Notes: a model not told the origin generated them from the letters alone. 64,000 nucleotides of DNA from Natroniella sp046097105 (GCF_046097105.1 NZ_CP175562.1:1426001-1490000), one strand, 5' to 3'. Shown: positions 35,864 through 45,462, counted from the stretch's first letter. A program made the numbers and translations.

Positions 35864-35957
35864 CTTCTTCTCACCCCCTTTCAAAAATAATTGCAATTAA
35901 ATTCAAGACCTTGATTATTGATTGCTTTTAATTATTCAATATTAAATATTAAATTCT

Positions 35958-36503
35958 TTATTCTGATAATAAAGTCGAAAACTGAGCTGCTTCTGCGTTA
36001 GGCATAAACTCCAAGATCTCAGCTACTATCTCTTCATCCATCTGACTTAATATATCAGTTGCTAATCTAACCTCCAACTCTGGCAACAAGTCAGCAGCTC
36101 GCTGTGAATTCATCTGACTATAAACCTCTGCTAAACGATTCAATCTAGCCTGATAATCTTCACGCTCAATTCCCACTCTTTCTAATTCCTCTTCTAAATT
36201 ATCAATTGTTTTATTTAGTTGTTCAACTTCTTCTTCTTTTCCCTCTAATTCAAAATACAAATGCCGATTTTGCTCCTCTACTTCAGCTAGTTCTGAGTTA
36301 ATAACAGCTAATTGCTCTTCTAATCGTTCAACCTCTTCTTCAGCAGTCAGGTAACTTCCAATTACAGGTACATTATTTAATAAATCTATTCCCTCAGCTC
36401 TGACTTGATCAAAAGTATAAATTTCAAACATATCTAATAAAAAAATAGTAAACCCTGCTAAGATGACCAATATAACTAAAGCTAGGAGTATCTTCTTCTT
36501 CAT
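35958..36503 (-). CDS. MotE/YlxF-like membrane protein with MgtE N-type C-terminus
   Basis: 181 residues. One N-terminal membrane helix (about 5-25), then a coiled coil (55-125), then a C-terminal domain (YSQMNSQRAADLLPELEVRLATDIL.. in parts: QRAADLLPEL, LSQMDEEIVAEILEFMP) that resembles the cytoplasmic MgtE N domain. YlxF/MotE proteins occur between fliJ and fliK in Firmicutes; in some bacteria MotE is a periplasmic chaperone of the MotA/MotB-associated MotC. Here the location argues for a flagellar assembly role. Confidence 0.75.
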   Translation of the reverse strand: MKKKILLALVILVILAGFTIFLLDMFEIYTFDQVRAEGIDLLNNVPVIGSYLTAEEEVERLEEQLAVINSELAEVEEQNRHLYFELEGKEEEVEQLNKTIDNLEEELERVGIEREDYQARLNRLAEVYSQMNSQRAADLLPELEVRLATDILSQMDEEIVAEILEFMPNAEAAQFSTLLSE

Positions 36504-36520
36504 CAGCTTCTCCTCCTAAT

Positions 36521-36982
36521 TTAAAAAATAGAACCTTTACTTCCTTGGTGGTTAAATAAATTAATTGCTAATTCATCATTAATCTTCTGCTCTTCTTGTA
36601 AAACTTCTTCTAAATGACCTTCATACTGTTGATCTTTTAATTTAACCAATGTCTTTTTTTCTTTAACCTTCTCTAACAATCGAATCCGACACTGCTCAAT
36701 CTTATCTTCCCAGTATTCTAGTTGTAACAACAGCTCTTCAATCTCTTCAGTTAAATATTTAATATAATTCCGAGCTCTAAGAGCAGAAAAAAGATCAATC
36801 TCCTCTGCCTCAACCCTTTCCAATTGTTGCTGACAATTCTGCTTCTTCGTCTTATATCTGTCCAAGTTATTTTTAACTTGATTGTATTTATGCTGTAATT
36901 TAGCCAATTCCTTTTGAACTAAAGTCTCTTCTTGTTCTCTTAGATTCAAAACAGATTGTAATCCAAAAGAAAATTTTTTCAT
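36521..36982 (-). CDS. fliJ: Flagellar export chaperone FliJ
   Basis: 153 residues, almost all helical coiled coil (KKFSFGLQSVLNLREQEETL at the start, the FliJ signature), ending with a basic-polar tail. FliJ sits in the FliI hexamer centre like the gamma subunit of F-ATPase and passes substrates to FlhA. It is 8 bp downstream of fliI and precedes the MotE-like gene. Confidence 0.88.
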   Translation of the reverse strand: MKKFSFGLQSVLNLREQEETLVQKELAKLQHKYNQVKNNLDRYKTKKQNCQQQLERVEAEEIDLFSALRARNYIKYLTEEIEELLLQLEYWEDKIEQCRIRLLEKVKEKKTLVKLKDQQYEGHLEEVLQEEQKINDELAINLFNHQGSKGSIF

Positions 36983-36990
36983 CTAGTTAA

Positions 36991-38316
36991 TCACCCCTCA
37001 GCAAAGATATTAATTAGCTCTTCTACTGTCCTTTGGTAATCACTATCTTCATTGATATCTTGACGTAAAAAATTATTGACCTGCTTTAATTTAGACAATG
37101 CATAATCAAGCTCAGGATCACTTCCTTCTTGATAAGCACCAATATTGACTAAATCCTTAGATTCTTCATAAGTGGCCAGTACTTCTCTTAACTTTTGAGC
37201 TGATTGTCTATGCTCCTGGGTAACAATTTCATTCATCACCCTGCTTACACTCTCTAAAATATCGATTGCTGGATAATGATTTTGGGCTGCCAAATCACGA
37301 GATAAGACAATATGACCATCTAGAATCCCCCGTACAGCATCTGCTATTGGTTCGTTCATATCATCCCCTTCAACCAAAACAGTATATAAACCGGTAATCG
37401 TTCCTCGCTCATTCGTTCCAGCTCGCTCCATTAACTTAGGCAACAAAGCAAAAACAGAAGGGGTGTACCCCTTCGTTGCTGGAGGTTCTCCCACTGCTAA
37501 CCCTACTTCACGCTGAGCCATAGCAAATCTCGTTACCGAATCCATCATTAACATCACATCTTGACCTTGATCTCTAAAATATTCAGCAATAGTAGTAGCT
37601 ACTAATGCCCCTTTCAATCTTACCAACGCTGGCTGATCTGAAGTAGCTACTACTACCACGGAGTTTTTCAAGCCTTCCTCTCCCAAGTCACGTTCAATAA
37701 AGTCTCTAACTTCTCTACCACGCTCACCAATTAAAGCAATCACATTAATATCGGCTGATGTGTTACGAGCAATCATTCCTAGCAAAGTACTCTTTCCCAC
37801 ACCACTCCCAGCAAAAATTCCCATTCTCTGTCCTTTTCCACAGGTCAACAAACCATCTATACTTCTCAACCCTACTGACAGACTTTCTGTAATTCTGGTT
37901 CTAGTTAATGGATTTGGCGGTGTATTATTAATTGAATATTTTGCTGCTGCATCAGGAAATTTAAAATTGGACATTGGATTACCCAAACCATCCAGTACTT
38001 TTCCTAATAAAAAATCACCTACTTTAACCTTCAGTGACTCTCCAGTAGCAAAAACTTTACAATCCGGGCCAATCCCACTCATATCTCCCAGTGGCATCAA
38101 TAAAATGTTATTTTCCTTAAATCCTACCACTTCAGCCTTGACTTTCTTATCAGCAACACTAGATTGGATCAGACAGACCTCACCTAACCTTACAGTTGGC
38201 CCTTCCGATTCAATAATTAAACCTATCACCCGCTTAACTTTACCAAAATGCTTAATCGAAGTTAAATTTTCTATTGTATTGACTAAAGAATCTAATTTAA
38301 GCAACTCTTCACTCAT
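36991..38316 (-). CDS. fliI: Flagellar export ATPase FliI
   Basis: 441 residues. The Walker A GIFAGSGVGKSTLLGMIA is at about 168-185 and the Walker B-like DVMLMMDSVTRFAMAQREVG near 250-269. The GERGREVRDFIE stretch is typical. It hydrolyses ATP to unfold export substrates and is regulated by FliH. It overlaps fliH by 8 bp. It looks fully intact although its partner fliH is out of frame. Confidence 0.95.
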   Translation of the reverse strand: MSEELLKLDSLVNTIENLTSIKHFGKVKRVIGLIIESEGPTVRLGEVCLIQSSVADKKVKAEVVGFKENNILLMPLGDMSGIGPDCKVFATGESLKVKVGDFLLGKVLDGLGNPMSNFKFPDAAAKYSINNTPPNPLTRTRITESLSVGLRSIDGLLTCGKGQRMGIFAGSGVGKSTLLGMIARNTSADINVIALIGERGREVRDFIERDLGEEGLKNSVVVVATSDQPALVRLKGALVATTIAEYFRDQGQDVMLMMDSVTRFAMAQREVGLAVGEPPATKGYTPSVFALLPKLMERAGTNERGTITGLYTVLVEGDDMNEPIADAVRGILDGHIVLSRDLAAQNHYPAIDILESVSRVMNEIVTQEHRQSAQKLREVLATYEESKDLVNIGAYQEGSDPELDYALSKLKQVNNFLRQDINEDSDYQRTVEELINIFAEG

Positions 38317-39105
38317 TATGACTCACTTCCAATAATTTAGATTCTATTTCCTTCAACTGAGAAGAAATAGTCAAATCAACCCCTCCAAAATCAGTTTCAA
38401 TAATACACCCACCAATTTCGATACTTTTATCAGTAATAACTTTAACCTCTTCTAAACCATTATTAGCTTTCAACAACTCTTTTTGATACTGAGCTAACCT
38501 TTCTAGATCTTTAGGATTAACCTTAATTCTAACCTGCTCTTCATAATCTAAATACTCCAATCCAGTTTCAACAAACTTCTTAATTAACTCAGGCTTACTC
38601 TCTAACTGCTTACCAATCACTTTCTCACTAATTTTAATTACTAATCTAAATAATTTATCCTTTAGTTGTGGTAATCGTTTGGCTAAATCTTGTTGATATA
38701 ACTCTACCTCTTTTTTTAGATTCCCTACTAAAGCTTTGAGTTCTTCACTTATCTGTTGTTGGCCCAGTTTAACTCCTTCTTGCTTACCTAATTTAAGCCC
38801 TTGTTGATAACCTTCCTCTTTAGCTTGCTCAAATTTCTGCTCAAACTCTATTTCAGCTTCTTGTTGAATTTCCTTCTTTAAGTCTTCAGCTTCTTGCTGA
38901 GCTTGTTGTATTATTTTTTCAGCTTTTATTTCAGCCTCTTCTAAAATATCATCTGTTTCTTTAATAACTTCAGCCTTAGCTACACTAACCTCTTCTCTTT
39001 TTTCTGCAAGAATTTGTTCTTTTTTTTCCTTCTTGACAAAAGTATCTACTAATCTAGTTTTTTTTTATCAGATTTAACTTGAGAAGATTTGATAATATTA
39101 GACAA
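38309..39105 (-). pseudogene. fliH: FliH, flagellar export ATPase regulator, out of frame at an A9 run
   Basis: A TTG start at 39105 after AAAGGATGAGGT gives MSNIIKSSQVKSDKK, the usual FliH N-terminus, but then TAG after 18 codons. One extra base in the run of nine A's (minus strand, 39058-39066) joins this to a long open frame: a coiled coil rich in Glu/Lys/Gln (EEGYQQGLKLGKQEG) and the C-terminal FliH domain (LVIKISEKVIGKQL, GGCIIETDFGG). Total 266 codons if joined, normal for FliH. Alternatives: transcriptional slippage on A9 restoring frame, a phase-variable tract, or a sequencing error. FliH tethers FliI to the C-ring, so loss would impair motility. Confidence 0.8.
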
Positions 39106-40102
39106 TTACCTCATCCTTTCCACCGCGATTAATAACTATCTCTCCTTCTTCCTCTAACCTTCTAATCTCATTAACAATATTTTGTTGTGACTCTTCAACA
39201 TCACTAATTCTGACTGGCCCTAAATGTTCTATATCTTCGCGTAACATTTGAGATGCCCGTTTTGATAAATTATTGTATATCTTATTTGCAACTTCATCAC
39301 TTGCGGTTTTTAAAGCTAGTGGCAGATCATTATCTGTATCTATCTGTCTCAATATTAACTGAATAGCTCGATCAGTTAATAAAGTTATATCTTCAAATAC
39401 AAACATCTTCTGCCTAATATTTTCAGCTAATTCTGGGTTTTCTTTATCTAAATCATCCAGAATTGTCTTTTCTGTAGAACGATCAGCTAAATTCAAAATA
39501 TCAACAATCGAATCTATTCCACCAGCAGTTGAATACTCGTTGGTCATTAAAGAAGATAACTTCTGTTCTAATACTCTCTCAACTTCTTTAATCACATCTG
39601 GTGAAATCCTTTCCATCTTAGCTATCCTTTTGGCAACTTCAGCCTGTTTAGCAGGAGGCAATGAAGATATAATTTGAGCAGACTGTTCAGAATCAAGATA
39701 CGCCAAAATTAATGCAATTGTCTGAGGGTGTTCATTTTGAATAAAATTTAAAATTTGGCTAGGGTCAGTCTTTCTCAATTCATCAAAAGGTCTAACCTGT
39801 AATGATGCAGTTAGCCGCTCAATGATACTATTTGCTTTAGACTCTCCTAAAGCCTTTTCTAATACCTCTTGGGCATAATCCATTCCACCATGGCTAATAT
39901 AGTCATAGGCTACACACATTTGATGAAACTCATCTAATACATCTTCTTTAATTTCAGTCGGTACCTTATCTAAGTTTGCTATTTCCAAGGTCAAATCTTC
40001 AATTTCATCATCACCCAAATGCTCAAAGACCTTAGCAGATGTATCTGGCCCTAAAGAAACAAGTAAGATAGCTGCTTTTTCGCTTCCAGTTAATTCAGAC
40101 AT
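39098..40102 (-). CDS. fliG: Flagellar motor switch protein FliG
   Basis: 334 residues: FliG N, M and C domains. The N-domain begins LTGSEKAAILLVSLGPDTSA. The middle domain holds the EHPQTIALILAYL motif (about 119-131, the EHPQ signature). The C-terminal torque helix contains the charged series KTASDEVANKIYNNLSKRAS and EDIEHLGPVRISDVEESQQ. It bridges the MS-ring (FliF) and C-ring and meets MotA. Its last codons overlap the TTG start of fliH. Confidence 0.96.
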   Translation of the reverse strand: MSELTGSEKAAILLVSLGPDTSAKVFEHLGDDEIEDLTLEIANLDKVPTEIKEDVLDEFHQMCVAYDYISHGGMDYAQEVLEKALGESKANSIIERLTASLQVRPFDELRKTDPSQILNFIQNEHPQTIALILAYLDSEQSAQIISSLPPAKQAEVAKRIAKMERISPDVIKEVERVLEQKLSSLMTNEYSTAGGIDSIVDILNLADRSTEKTILDDLDKENPELAENIRQKMFVFEDITLLTDRAIQLILRQIDTDNDLPLALKTASDEVANKIYNNLSKRASQMLREDIEHLGPVRISDVEESQQNIVNEIRRLEEEGEIVINRGGKDEVIV

Positions 40103-40116
40103 TATTTCACCTCCCT

Positions 40117-41676
40117 TTACTCTTCAGCTAACCAACTTCTAATCAAGTCAGCTATCTCCTCTGGTTGATCATTAACTAAATTACGAATATTTCGCTGTAA
40201 ACGCTGTCTTTCTTTTTCTCCTTCACTTAAATTCGCAGCAGCAAATTCATCTTGGGCTTCATCAATTAAGTAATCAATCTCCTGCTCTGTCCCTACTTCT
40301 TCTGCATCAGTAGCACTATCTGGTTGCTCTCTTCTTTTATATAAAATAATTAATAAACTAATAATTAAAATTCCTACACCTATAAGTAAATATAATAATA
40401 TTCTCTGTCTTCTTGCTTCTTCTGCTGCTAATTCTTCTTGTCTCATCTGCTCTAAACTATCATCAAATTCCATACCTGTAACTGAAATTTGATCACCTCG
40501 ATCAACATCATAACCTACAGCTGCTGCTACAGCTTGGTTAATATTCTCTTCCAGTTGAGGATCCATCTCTTGATTTACAATTACTGAAACTGACATTCTT
40601 TCTACTGCTCCTGGTGATGAAACATACCTTTCTACCGTTTCATTAATTTCATAATTAGTTATTTTTTCAATATTTTCCCTTTCGCTTTCATGTTCACTCG
40701 TTGTTTCATACTCTGGCAAGTTTGAGGTTGTTCCAGGAACTCCCTCTGGATCAGCACTTCTTCCACTTTCTCGCTCTTCTTTTACCTGCTCACTACGAGC
40801 AATACCACTATCACCTACAACCGGTTCATAGCTTTTACTTTCGATCTCATGCTGATCAAAATTCAAATCAGTATTAACTCTGACTACAAAGTTGTCCATT
40901 CCTAAAACCTTAGTCAACATTACATCTAAATCCCTTTCAATTCTACGCTCTAAGCTATCTTGCAATTCAAACTGTTTGTAATTCGACTCAAATTGATCTT
41001 TTTCTTCTAATTGTGCGGATAATAAATTACCTGCACTATCTACAATAGTAACATTATCAGAACTTAATCCTTCTACACTACTAGCTACTAAATTAGCAAT
41101 TGACTTAATATTTCCCGAAGATAACTTCTGTCCAGCATCAACTCCTAATAATACAGAAGCTTTAGCTGGTTTTTCCTCGGCTCGATAAATACTACTTTCA
41201 CTAGGAGTTATTTGAACCCTAGCAAAGTTTACATTATTTATCTGCCTAATAGTTCTGCTTAATTCTCCTGATAAAGCTCGAATGTAATTGACCTGTTGAT
41301 CAAAATCTGTACTACCTAGTTGGTTTTGATCAAATAATTCAAACCCAGCAACTCCACCAGTTGGCAATTCTTCTCCAGACAAATCCAAACGTAACCTATG
41401 AACTTCCTCCTCTGAAACTAAAATAGTTCTGCCTTGTTCCTCAAGCTGGTATGAAACTCCTCTTTCATCTAAACTATCAACAATAGTCGCTGCATCTTGA
41501 GTAGTTAAATCACTAAATAAGACGGTATATTCCGGTCTGCTAGCCCAAGTAACTAAAATCAACAAACCTACAATTGTGATCAAAGCAGAAGCAATAATTA
41601 GGAGCTTAGCTTTTTTATCAAGGTTATTTAATAGTTGCTGAATCTGTTCTTTTGTTTCTAAAATATTTTCAACCAT
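40117..41676 (-). CDS. fliF: Flagellar MS-ring protein FliF
   Basis: 519 residues. Two membrane helices (about 25-45 and 430-450). Between them is the ring-building-motif region with VDSLDERGVSYQLEEQGRTI and RLDLSGEELPTGGVAGFELF. A long hydrophilic Glu/Ser-rich segment is at 280-330. The C-terminal tail binds FliG. It is the first assembled basal-body ring around the export gate. It precedes fliG by 14 bp. Confidence 0.95.
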   Translation of the reverse strand: MVENILETKEQIQQLLNNLDKKAKLLIIASALITIVGLLILVTWASRPEYTVLFSDLTTQDAATIVDSLDERGVSYQLEEQGRTILVSEEEVHRLRLDLSGEELPTGGVAGFELFDQNQLGSTDFDQQVNYIRALSGELSRTIRQINNVNFARVQITPSESSIYRAEEKPAKASVLLGVDAGQKLSSGNIKSIANLVASSVEGLSSDNVTIVDSAGNLLSAQLEEKDQFESNYKQFELQDSLERRIERDLDVMLTKVLGMDNFVVRVNTDLNFDQHEIESKSYEPVVGDSGIARSEQVKEERESGRSADPEGVPGTTSNLPEYETTSEHESERENIEKITNYEINETVERYVSSPGAVERMSVSVIVNQEMDPQLEENINQAVAAAVGYDVDRGDQISVTGMEFDDSLEQMRQEELAAEEARRQRILLYLLIGVGILIISLLIILYKRREQPDSATDAEEVGTEQEIDYLIDEAQDEFAAANLSEGEKERQRLQRNIRNLVNDQPEEIADLIRSWLAEE

Positions 41677-41707
41677 ATTTACACCCCAATCTTACTGCTT
41701 AAATATC

Positions 41708-42000
41708 TCACACCTGTATCCTCATTACTTCCTTATAAGCTTCAACAGCTTTATTTGTAACCGATGAAGCTAAATCTAAAGAAAGCTTAGCTTTTTGAGC
41801 AGATGCCATCACCTGATGAACATTATCTACTTTTCCTAAAGCCAAATCTTTTCCTGCTTGATCTGCTTCATGTTGTAGGTTATTAACTTTATATAATGAA
41901 CCCTTTAGAATATTCCAAAAGATTTACCAGGTTGATTAGCTTGATCATTTTGATCTAATCCAGTTAACAATTGTTGTTTACCTATATTATTGACCTCCAT
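41708..42000 (-). pseudogene. fliE: FliE, hook-basal body junction protein, out of frame by one base
   Basis: The ATG at 42000 after AAGGAGGAG encodes MEVNNIGKQQLLTGLDQ, then GKSFGIF and a TAA at about 41907. A different frame from there encodes the family's C-terminal part: ILKGSLYKVNNLQHEADQAG, HQVMASAQKAKLSLDLA, and VEAYKEVMRIQV to the TGA at 41708. Adding one base in GGAAT (GGAAAT) would give FGNILKGS, the normal FliE pattern, 98 codons in all. FliE is essential for rod export and joins the MS-ring to the rod. There is no long homopolymer, so slippage is unlikely. Error or true mutation are both possible. Confidence 0.8.
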
Positions 42001-42019
42001 GAGTCTCCTCCTTCTTCTA

Positions 42020-42445
42020 TTATCCTATTCGCAGAGCACTTTCAAACATACTCTTAGCTGAATCTAAAGCAGTAACATTGGCTTCATAAGCTCTAGTAGC
42101 AGAAATCATATCCGTCATCTCTGAAACAATATTAACATTTGGCTTTTCTACATAACCATCCTGATTAGCATCTGGATGTTCTGGTTTATACTCCAACCTG
42201 ACTGGTTCATCACTTTCAACTATTTCTGTAATTTTAACCCCTTCTCCTACTTGACTATTATTATTAAATTTGTCCAATTCATCTTTTAATCTAGCTGCAA
42301 AAACAGGTGCTTGACGACGGTATGGTCCTCCATCTTCTGTTCTAGTAGTATTAACATTAGCTATATTATTAGAAACTAAATCCATTCGCACTCTTTGTGC
42401 TGTCAACCCTGAGCTACTAATATTCATTCCATTAAATAAACCCAC
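42020..42445 (-). CDS. flgC: Flagellar rod protein FlgC
   Basis: 141 residues. N-terminal signature LFNGMNISSSGLTAQRVRMDL then NNIANVNTTR. C-terminal signature TDMISATRAYEANVTALDSA and MFESALRIG. Forms the proximal rod with FlgB and FliE. It is 2 bp from flgB and 19 bp from fliE. Confidence 0.95.
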   Translation of the reverse strand: MGLFNGMNISSSGLTAQRVRMDLVSNNIANVNTTRTEDGGPYRRQAPVFAARLKDELDKFNNNSQVGEGVKITEIVESDEPVRLEYKPEHPDANQDGYVEKPNVNIVSEMTDMISATRAYEANVTALDSAKSMFESALRIG

Positions 42446-42447
42446 TG

Positions 42448-42849
42448 TTATCTACCTCCTTTTTGAATTACTGAATCTAACCTTTGAAATTGACTTGCAA
42501 TCTTTTGTGACACAGCTTGATATTCTAAGGTGTTTTGGGCCAACTTAGACATTTCTGCGTCTATATTAACATTATTATTATCATTTCTTACATTAGTTTG
42601 TTCCACGGTATGTATTTGAGGCTTAACTGAGTTAAGATCAGTACTTCCTAAAGGAATATGTCTTTTGTTAGTTACATTTAATTTGCTTCTACCGGCTAAA
42701 GCCTTTTCTATCTCCTCTTTAAATGATACATTTTGCTTTTTATATCCTGGTGTATCGACATTAGCTATATTATTAGAAATAATTTTATGCCTCTTATTCA
42801 AGCCATCTAGAGACTTTTCTAAAACTCCAAAGCTTTTATCATTAAACAT
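42448..42849 (-). CDS. flgB: Flagellar rod protein FlgB
   Basis: 133 residues. N-terminal VLEKSLDGLNKRHKIISNNI then ANVDTPGYKKQNVSFKEEIE, the rod/hook protein motif. C-terminal NNNVNIDAEMSKLAQNTLEY and KIASQFQRLDSVI. First gene of the flagellar operon, as in B. subtilis (fla/che). The ATG at 42849 follows AAAGGGGGAA at wide spacing. A vegetative promoter lies 150 bp upstream. Confidence 0.95.
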   Translation of the reverse strand: MFNDKSFGVLEKSLDGLNKRHKIISNNIANVDTPGYKKQNVSFKEEIEKALAGRSKLNVTNKRHIPLGSTDLNSVKPQIHTVEQTNVRNDNNNVNIDAEMSKLAQNTLEYQAVSQKIASQFQRLDSVIQKGGR

Positions 42850-43000
42850 TCCAGTTTGTTCCCCCTTTGTGCTATGATAACAATTAATAAAAATTACACA
42901 TATATTTATTTATTCCACCTTTCAAATAAAAAATCCTGCAAAATAATATATGATTTTACTCTGGTAATAATTTCAAAATAAAAATATAGACTACATTTTC

Positions 43001-43029
43001 ATTATATCAGCTAAACTTTAAAACCCCAA
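43001..43029 (-). promoter_or_regulatory. Vegetative promoter candidate of the flagellar operon
   Basis: TTGGGG (43029-43024), 17-bp spacer, TATAAT (43006-43001) with TGA immediately before the -10. The -10 matches perfectly and the -35 partly. It would drive flgB onwards. No sigma-28 box was seen here, consistent with early-class expression by sigma-A. CodY, encoded next, represses flagellar operons in relatives, but I see no clear CodY box. Confidence 0.6.
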
Positions 43030-43150
43030 CCATAAAATCTATATTTAAACTCTATAATAATTATATAATAAATTTACAAAAGATCAAATTTAATTATATT
43101 ATACTTAAAATTTCCTTTTTTATAAAATTCAAAGAATTTCTTTTTCTATA

Positions 43151-43190
43151 TTATAAATGGCGTTGGGATTAATCCCAACGCCATTTATAA
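43151..43190. terminator. Perfect 20-bp-arm palindrome after codY
   Basis: TTATAAATGGCGTTGGGATT is followed immediately by its exact reverse complement, with no loop bases. It is 40 bp downstream of the codY stop on the minus strand. The following bases are T/A mixed, without a strong U tract. It probably ends codY transcription, and the symmetry would let it work in both directions. Confidence 0.65.
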
Positions 43191-43229
43191 ATTTTATTTA
43201 TTATGATTTCAATTTTTCTAACTATTACT

Positions 43230-44009
43230 CTAAACCTTCATCTTTTCTAGCTCTTTTAATAAATAATCATTTAAAATCTTAATATAAGTTCCTTTCATTC
43301 CTAAAGATTTAGACTCAATTACACCAGCACTCTCAAATTTACGTAATGCATTTACAATTACTGAACGAGTAATTCCTATCTTATCAGCAATTTTACTAGC
43401 CACTAATAATCCTTCAGTTCCATCTAATTCAGCAAAGATATGTTCAATAGCCTCTAATTCAGAATAAGATAAGGTATCTAAAGCAATATGTATAGCAGCC
43501 CTCTTTCTAGTTTCCTTCTCCAGTTTTTCACTTCGCAGCCTTAAAATTTCCATCCCTACTACCGTAGCACCATATTCTGCTAAAATTAAATCGGCATTAT
43601 CAAATTTTTCTCCAAATCGAGCTAAGATTAAAGTTCCTAGCCGTTCTCCGCCACCGTTGATTGGTACAACTGTAGTTAATTTATCCATGGAAATACAATC
43701 TTTCTTCTTAAAAACACAAACTCCACTTGGTTGTTCATAATTAGATTGAGTATCATAATGTTGTAATAACCAATCATTATAATCGGTAGGAAATACTTCT
43801 TTTTTAATAACCTCTTCCATCATTAGATCACACTCAAATCTATTGATTAAAGCATAACCTAAAATCTTTCCTTCTTCATCTACTAAGTAAACATTAGAAT
43901 CTATACTCCTACTTAGTACATTAGATACTTCATTAAAATCAACCGCTTGTCCTGCAGAACGTTGTAATAATCTATTTATTCTACGAGTTTTTTGCAGTAA
44001 TTCTTCCAT
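43230..44009 (-). CDS. codY: GTP- and branched-chain amino-acid-sensing regulator CodY
   Basis: 259 residues. The N-terminal GAF-like domain starts MEELLQKTRRINRLLQ and holds the ILV pocket region (FECDLMMEEVI, GGGERLGTLILARF). The C-terminal winged helix has KIADKIGITRSVIVNALRKF near 200-220 (ASRSVIVNALRKLE-like), the DNA-binding signature. CodY represses biosynthetic, motility and competence genes in nutrient excess. The ATG at 44009 follows GGGGGAA; a frame continuing 33 bp upstream has no ribosome site. It directly follows hslU, as in B. subtilis. Confidence 0.95.
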   Translation of the reverse strand: MEELLQKTRRINRLLQRSAGQAVDFNEVSNVLSRSIDSNVYLVDEEGKILGYALINRFECDLMMEEVIKKEVFPTDYNDWLLQHYDTQSNYEQPSGVCVFKKKDCISMDKLTTVVPINGGGERLGTLILARFGEKFDNADLILAEYGATVVGMEILRLRSEKLEKETRKRAAIHIALDTLSYSELEAIEHIFAELDGTEGLLVASKIADKIGITRSVIVNALRKFESAGVIESKSLGMKGTYIKILNDYLLKELEKMKV

Positions 44010-44062
44010 AAAATTCCCCCTTCCAGTTAGATTATACAGCAATTTTTTTATTATTTCAAATC

Positions 44063-45451
44063 TTATAAGATATATTTACTTAAATCCTTGTCTTTTACAA
44101 TATTTTCAAGCTTATCCTTAACATAATCTCTATCAATCACTATCTTAGACTCTGAAATCTCTGGAGCTTCGAATAAAACCTCCTCCAATAGCTTTTCTAA
44201 AATAGTATGCAGCCTTCTTGCTCCTATATTTTCAGTCTGTTCATTAACTTTAAAAGCTATTTCTGCTAATTCATCAATTGCTCCAGCAACAAATTCAACC
44301 TCTAACCCTTCAGTTTCTAATAAAGCCCTATACTGTTTAGTTAATGCATTTTGAGGCTCTGTTAATATTTCTTTAAAATTATCTTTAGATAAACTATTTA
44401 ACTCTACTCTAATTGGTATCCTTCCTTGTAATTCTGGAATTAAATCAGTAGGGTTACTGACATGAAATGCTCCAGCAGCAATAAACAATATGTGATCTGT
44501 CTTCACTGGCCCATACTTTGTCATTACTGTTGATCCTTCTATAATTGGTAAAATATCACGTTGTACTCCTTCTCTAGAAACATCGGGATTAGAGTTTGAT
44601 TTTCCTTTAGCTATTTTATCAATCTCATCTAAGAAGATAATACCTGATTCTTCTACTCGTTTAATAGCTTCTCGACTGACTTCATCCATATCAATTAACT
44701 TTTGTGCTTCATCCTCTTTCAATACCCTTCTTGCTTCTTTAACTGTAACCTTCCTTTTTTTCTTCTGCTTAGGGAACATATTTCCAAAAACATCTTGAAA
44801 GTTAACCCCCATCTCTTCTATCCCCGCCCCAGAAAAAATCTCAACCATTTGCGAATTATTCTCTTCAACTTCTATTTCAATTATTCTATCTTCTAACTCT
44901 CCTGCTTCTAATTGCTGACGTAATTTTTCTCTATGTCGTTCAAACCTTTCTTCCCGCTCATTATCTTCTGTGGTCTCTTCTTCTTCTGCAAAATTATTAA
45001 ACATATTACTAAATAGGTTATTATTTTTCTTTTTAGGACGAGGAAATAAAACATCTAAAATTCTTTCTTTAGCCAACTCTTCTGCTTTATCCTCTACTCC
45101 TTTAACACTCTCTTGTTTAACCATTCTAATTGCTGTTTGTAATAAATCTCTGATCATTGATTCTACATCACGCCCAACATAACCAACTTCAGTAAATTTA
45201 GTTACTTCAATTTTAATAAACGGTGCTTTAGCTAATTTAGCCAATCTCCTTGCTATCTCCGTCTTTCCTACACCCGTTGGCCCAATCATTAAAATATTTT
45301 TAGGAACAACCTCTTCTCTTAATTCTTCTGGTAACCTTTTTCTTCTATATCTATTTCTGATAGCTATTGCTACTGCTTTTTTAGCATCACTTTGACCAAC
45401 TATATATTCATCTAAACTTTTAACTACCTGTCGTGGAGTAAACTCCTCCAT
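44063..45451 (-). CDS. hslU: HslU/ClpY, ATPase subunit of the HslUV protease
   Basis: 462 residues. Walker A MIGPTGVGKTEIARRLA is at about 51-67 and Walker B IIFLDEIDKIA near 273-283. The inserted I domain lies between (about 110-245) and is Glu/Lys-rich. The C-terminal KDKDLSKYIL tail can dock into HslV to open it. Unfolds substrates for HslV. It is 11 bp downstream of hslV. Confidence 0.96.
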   Translation of the reverse strand: MEEFTPRQVVKSLDEYIVGQSDAKKAVAIAIRNRYRRKRLPEELREEVVPKNILMIGPTGVGKTEIARRLAKLAKAPFIKIEVTKFTEVGYVGRDVESMIRDLLQTAIRMVKQESVKGVEDKAEELAKERILDVLFPRPKKKNNNLFSNMFNNFAEEEETTEDNEREERFERHREKLRQQLEAGELEDRIIEIEVEENNSQMVEIFSGAGIEEMGVNFQDVFGNMFPKQKKKRKVTVKEARRVLKEDEAQKLIDMDEVSREAIKRVEESGIIFLDEIDKIAKGKSNSNPDVSREGVQRDILPIIEGSTVMTKYGPVKTDHILFIAAGAFHVSNPTDLIPELQGRIPIRVELNSLSKDNFKEILTEPQNALTKQYRALLETEGLEVEFVAGAIDELAEIAFKVNEQTENIGARRLHTILEKLLEEVLFEAPEISESKIVIDRDYVKDKLENIVKDKDLSKYIL

Positions 45452-45462
45452 TATGCTCCCCC

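Larger units (their letters stand above)
42850..43229. other. 380-bp promoter region between flgB and codY
   Basis: Very AT-rich, without a supported gene. It contains the flgB promoter candidate at 43001-43029 and the perfect palindrome at 43151-43190 after codY. The flgB leader would be about 145 nt and has a GGTGG site (about 42925-42935) not followed by a convincing reading frame. Confidence 0.6.

Noticed and set aside
37760..38335. 191-codon plus-strand frame
   Set aside because: Antisense to fliI, whose product is clear; composition follows the opposite strand's codon pattern.
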